From: CAZZIQ01 sp964654355 | GTDB lineage: Bacteria > Pseudomonadota > Gammaproteobacteria > GCF-002020875 | Assembly (NCBI GenBank): GCA_964654355.1 | Contig: CAZZIQ010000052.1 | Coordinates: forward strand, 1-7,040 | DNA length: 7,040 nt | Reading direction: 5' to 3' | Shown here: positions 6,383 to 7,040 of the stretch, piece by piece | Position numbering within the stretch: the stretch's first letter is position 1 | How the letters are laid out: every line of letters begins with the position of its first letter | The notes under the pieces: generated by a model | Told to the model about the DNA's origin: nothing | Databases searched by the model: none | Seen by the model: the letters and a program-made list of their open reading frames with translations, nothing else | Position numbers and translations under genes: made by a program

Positions 6383-6994
6383 TCAATCAGCAGCCAGACT
6401 GCGCGGCAGCCGCGGCAAACGCGTCTCGCGCTGGGGCATCGGTGGCAACTCAATCGCAGGCGCGATCACTGGTGGACGATAGGCCTGTGCCCGTCCCATG
6501 CCCACACGCTGCACATTCCAAGATGGCGCGATTACAAGAGATTCACTCGAATTTGCTTGGCCTGCTTCCGGAACCGATGCCGTCGCCACCACCTCGGTAG
6601 AGATTTGTGCGGGCGGCTCAAGCGGATGAGACGCGCGATCGGCAGTCGCCACAGCACGTACTTCAGCAGCCGTTGAATCCAGTGCGTCAGCCGCGGCGGC
6701 GGCCGGTTCATGGGCAACCGATTCGGCTGTAGCGATCGAAACATCGGCATTAGACTCAGACGTAGACACATCCGCAGCAGAGATCTGCGTCGTGGTCAGC
6801 GCAGGAGGCTTGTAAGAAAGAGGAGAAAGCCGCTCTGGGTTTTCGTTGCGCGTAGCAAAGAAAGTCACTGCGGCAATGGCCAAGCCAAGTATGGCCGCAG
6901 CCTTGAAAACATCTTGTGTCAGGGTCGAACCAATTGGCGTCAGCGGCGCTTCTTCGAATTGGTTATCTGAGTTCCGGTGTGAATTCTGCGTCAC
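6383..6994 (-). CDS. Hypothetical single-span membrane protein with Ala/Ser/Thr-rich and Pro/Arg-rich tail
   Basis: I do not recognise the family. The 203-residue product has a polar N-terminus (1-30), one hydrophobic segment (about 31-48, KAAAILGLAIAAVTFFAT), a low-complexity Ala/Ser/Thr/Glu region (about 65-150), and a Pro/Arg-rich end (about 172-200) with RPP, LPP and RLPRLPR. There is no lipobox, cleavable signal sequence or catalytic motif. An N-terminal anchor with a long flexible linker suggests a tethered envelope protein, but this is only a shape argument. The GTG start at 6994 is chosen because a strong ribosome-binding site GGAGGAG (7006-7000) sits five bases upstream. A five-codon frame (MEENG) from ATG 7008 ends in TGA overlapping that GTG (GTGA). 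Biased composition across a continuous 203-codon frame with a good RBS supports a real gene. Confidence 0.72.
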   Translation of the reverse strand: MTQNSHRNSDNQFEEAPLTPIGSTLTQDVFKAAAILGLAIAAVTFFATRNENPERLSPLSYKPPALTTTQISAADVSTSESNADVSIATAESVAHEPAAAAADALDSTAAEVRAVATADRASHPLEPPAQISTEVVATASVPEAGQANSSESLVIAPSWNVQRVGMGRAQAYRPPVIAPAIELPPMPQRETRLPRLPRSLAAD

Positions 6995-6999
6995 CCGTT

Positions 7000-7006
7000 C
7001 TCCTCC
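7000..7006 (-). promoter_or_regulatory. Ribosome-binding site that fixes the GTG start of the membrane-protein gene
   Basis: GGAGGAG on the minus strand, five bases before the GTG at 6994, is the strongest Shine-Dalgarno sequence I see in the window. It selects this GTG over any other start. The promoter of this gene is not clear in the 34 bases left before the window edge. Confidence 0.75.
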
Positions 7007-7040
7007 ATCGTTATGATGGGCCGACAGGATAACAAAATCG

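Overview
The window looks like a chromosomal housekeeping segment of a gammaproteobacterium. Base composition is moderate (about mid-50s % GC by eye). Two things point to this group: an ilvA/rpiA pair transcribed divergently from a shared intergenic region, an arrangement I recall from Pseudomonas and relatives, and a ZapG/YhcB (DUF1043) homologue, a family essentially confined to gammaproteobacteria. The genus cannot be named from the sequence alone. I see no insertion sequence, phage gene, tRNA, rRNA, CRISPR array or toxin-antitoxin pair.

Layout. Positions 1-862 (minus strand) hold the first 287 codons of biosynthetic threonine ammonia-lyase (ilvA), cut by the window edge. A 165-bp divergent promoter region (863-1027) follows. 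Its ilvA promoter is placed so that transcription would begin at the A of the ATG, predicting a leaderless mRNA. Its rpiA promoter has a perfect TATAAT. On the plus strand, rpiA (1028-1690) overlaps zapG (1690-2235) by one base (TGATG), a probable two-gene operon. zapG meets the convergent 3' end of a very large minus-strand oxidoreductase gene (2257-6114) with only 21 bp between and no visible terminator. That protein fuses DUF3683, an FAD-linked oxidase of the GlcD type, two [4Fe-4S] motifs and two CCG domains in one chain of about 1285 residues. Upstream of it, 6139-6382 is a compact, AT-rich regulatory region. A minus-strand gene for an unrecognised single-span membrane protein (6383-6994) closes the window.

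The genes do not form one pathway. RpiA serves the pentose phosphate pathway, IlvA isoleucine synthesis, ZapG cell-envelope and division functions, and the oxidoreductase probably feeds electrons from a 2-hydroxyacid into the quinone pool.

The most interesting part is 6111-6340. It has an AT-rich UP-like tract, a good sigma70 promoter (TTGACC, 17 bp, TAGGAT), a hairpin starting at about +2, an A-rich single-stranded stretch, and an intrinsic terminator about 96 nt after the predicted start. This is the architecture of an Hfq-type small RNA or of an attenuated leader for the oxidoreductase. Two overlapping mini-ORFs lie between the terminator and the oxidoreductase start. The second notable item is a 27-residue tandem duplication in the tail of ZapG whose copies differ mostly at silent sites. 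I found no clear evidence of an entirely new multi-gene system.
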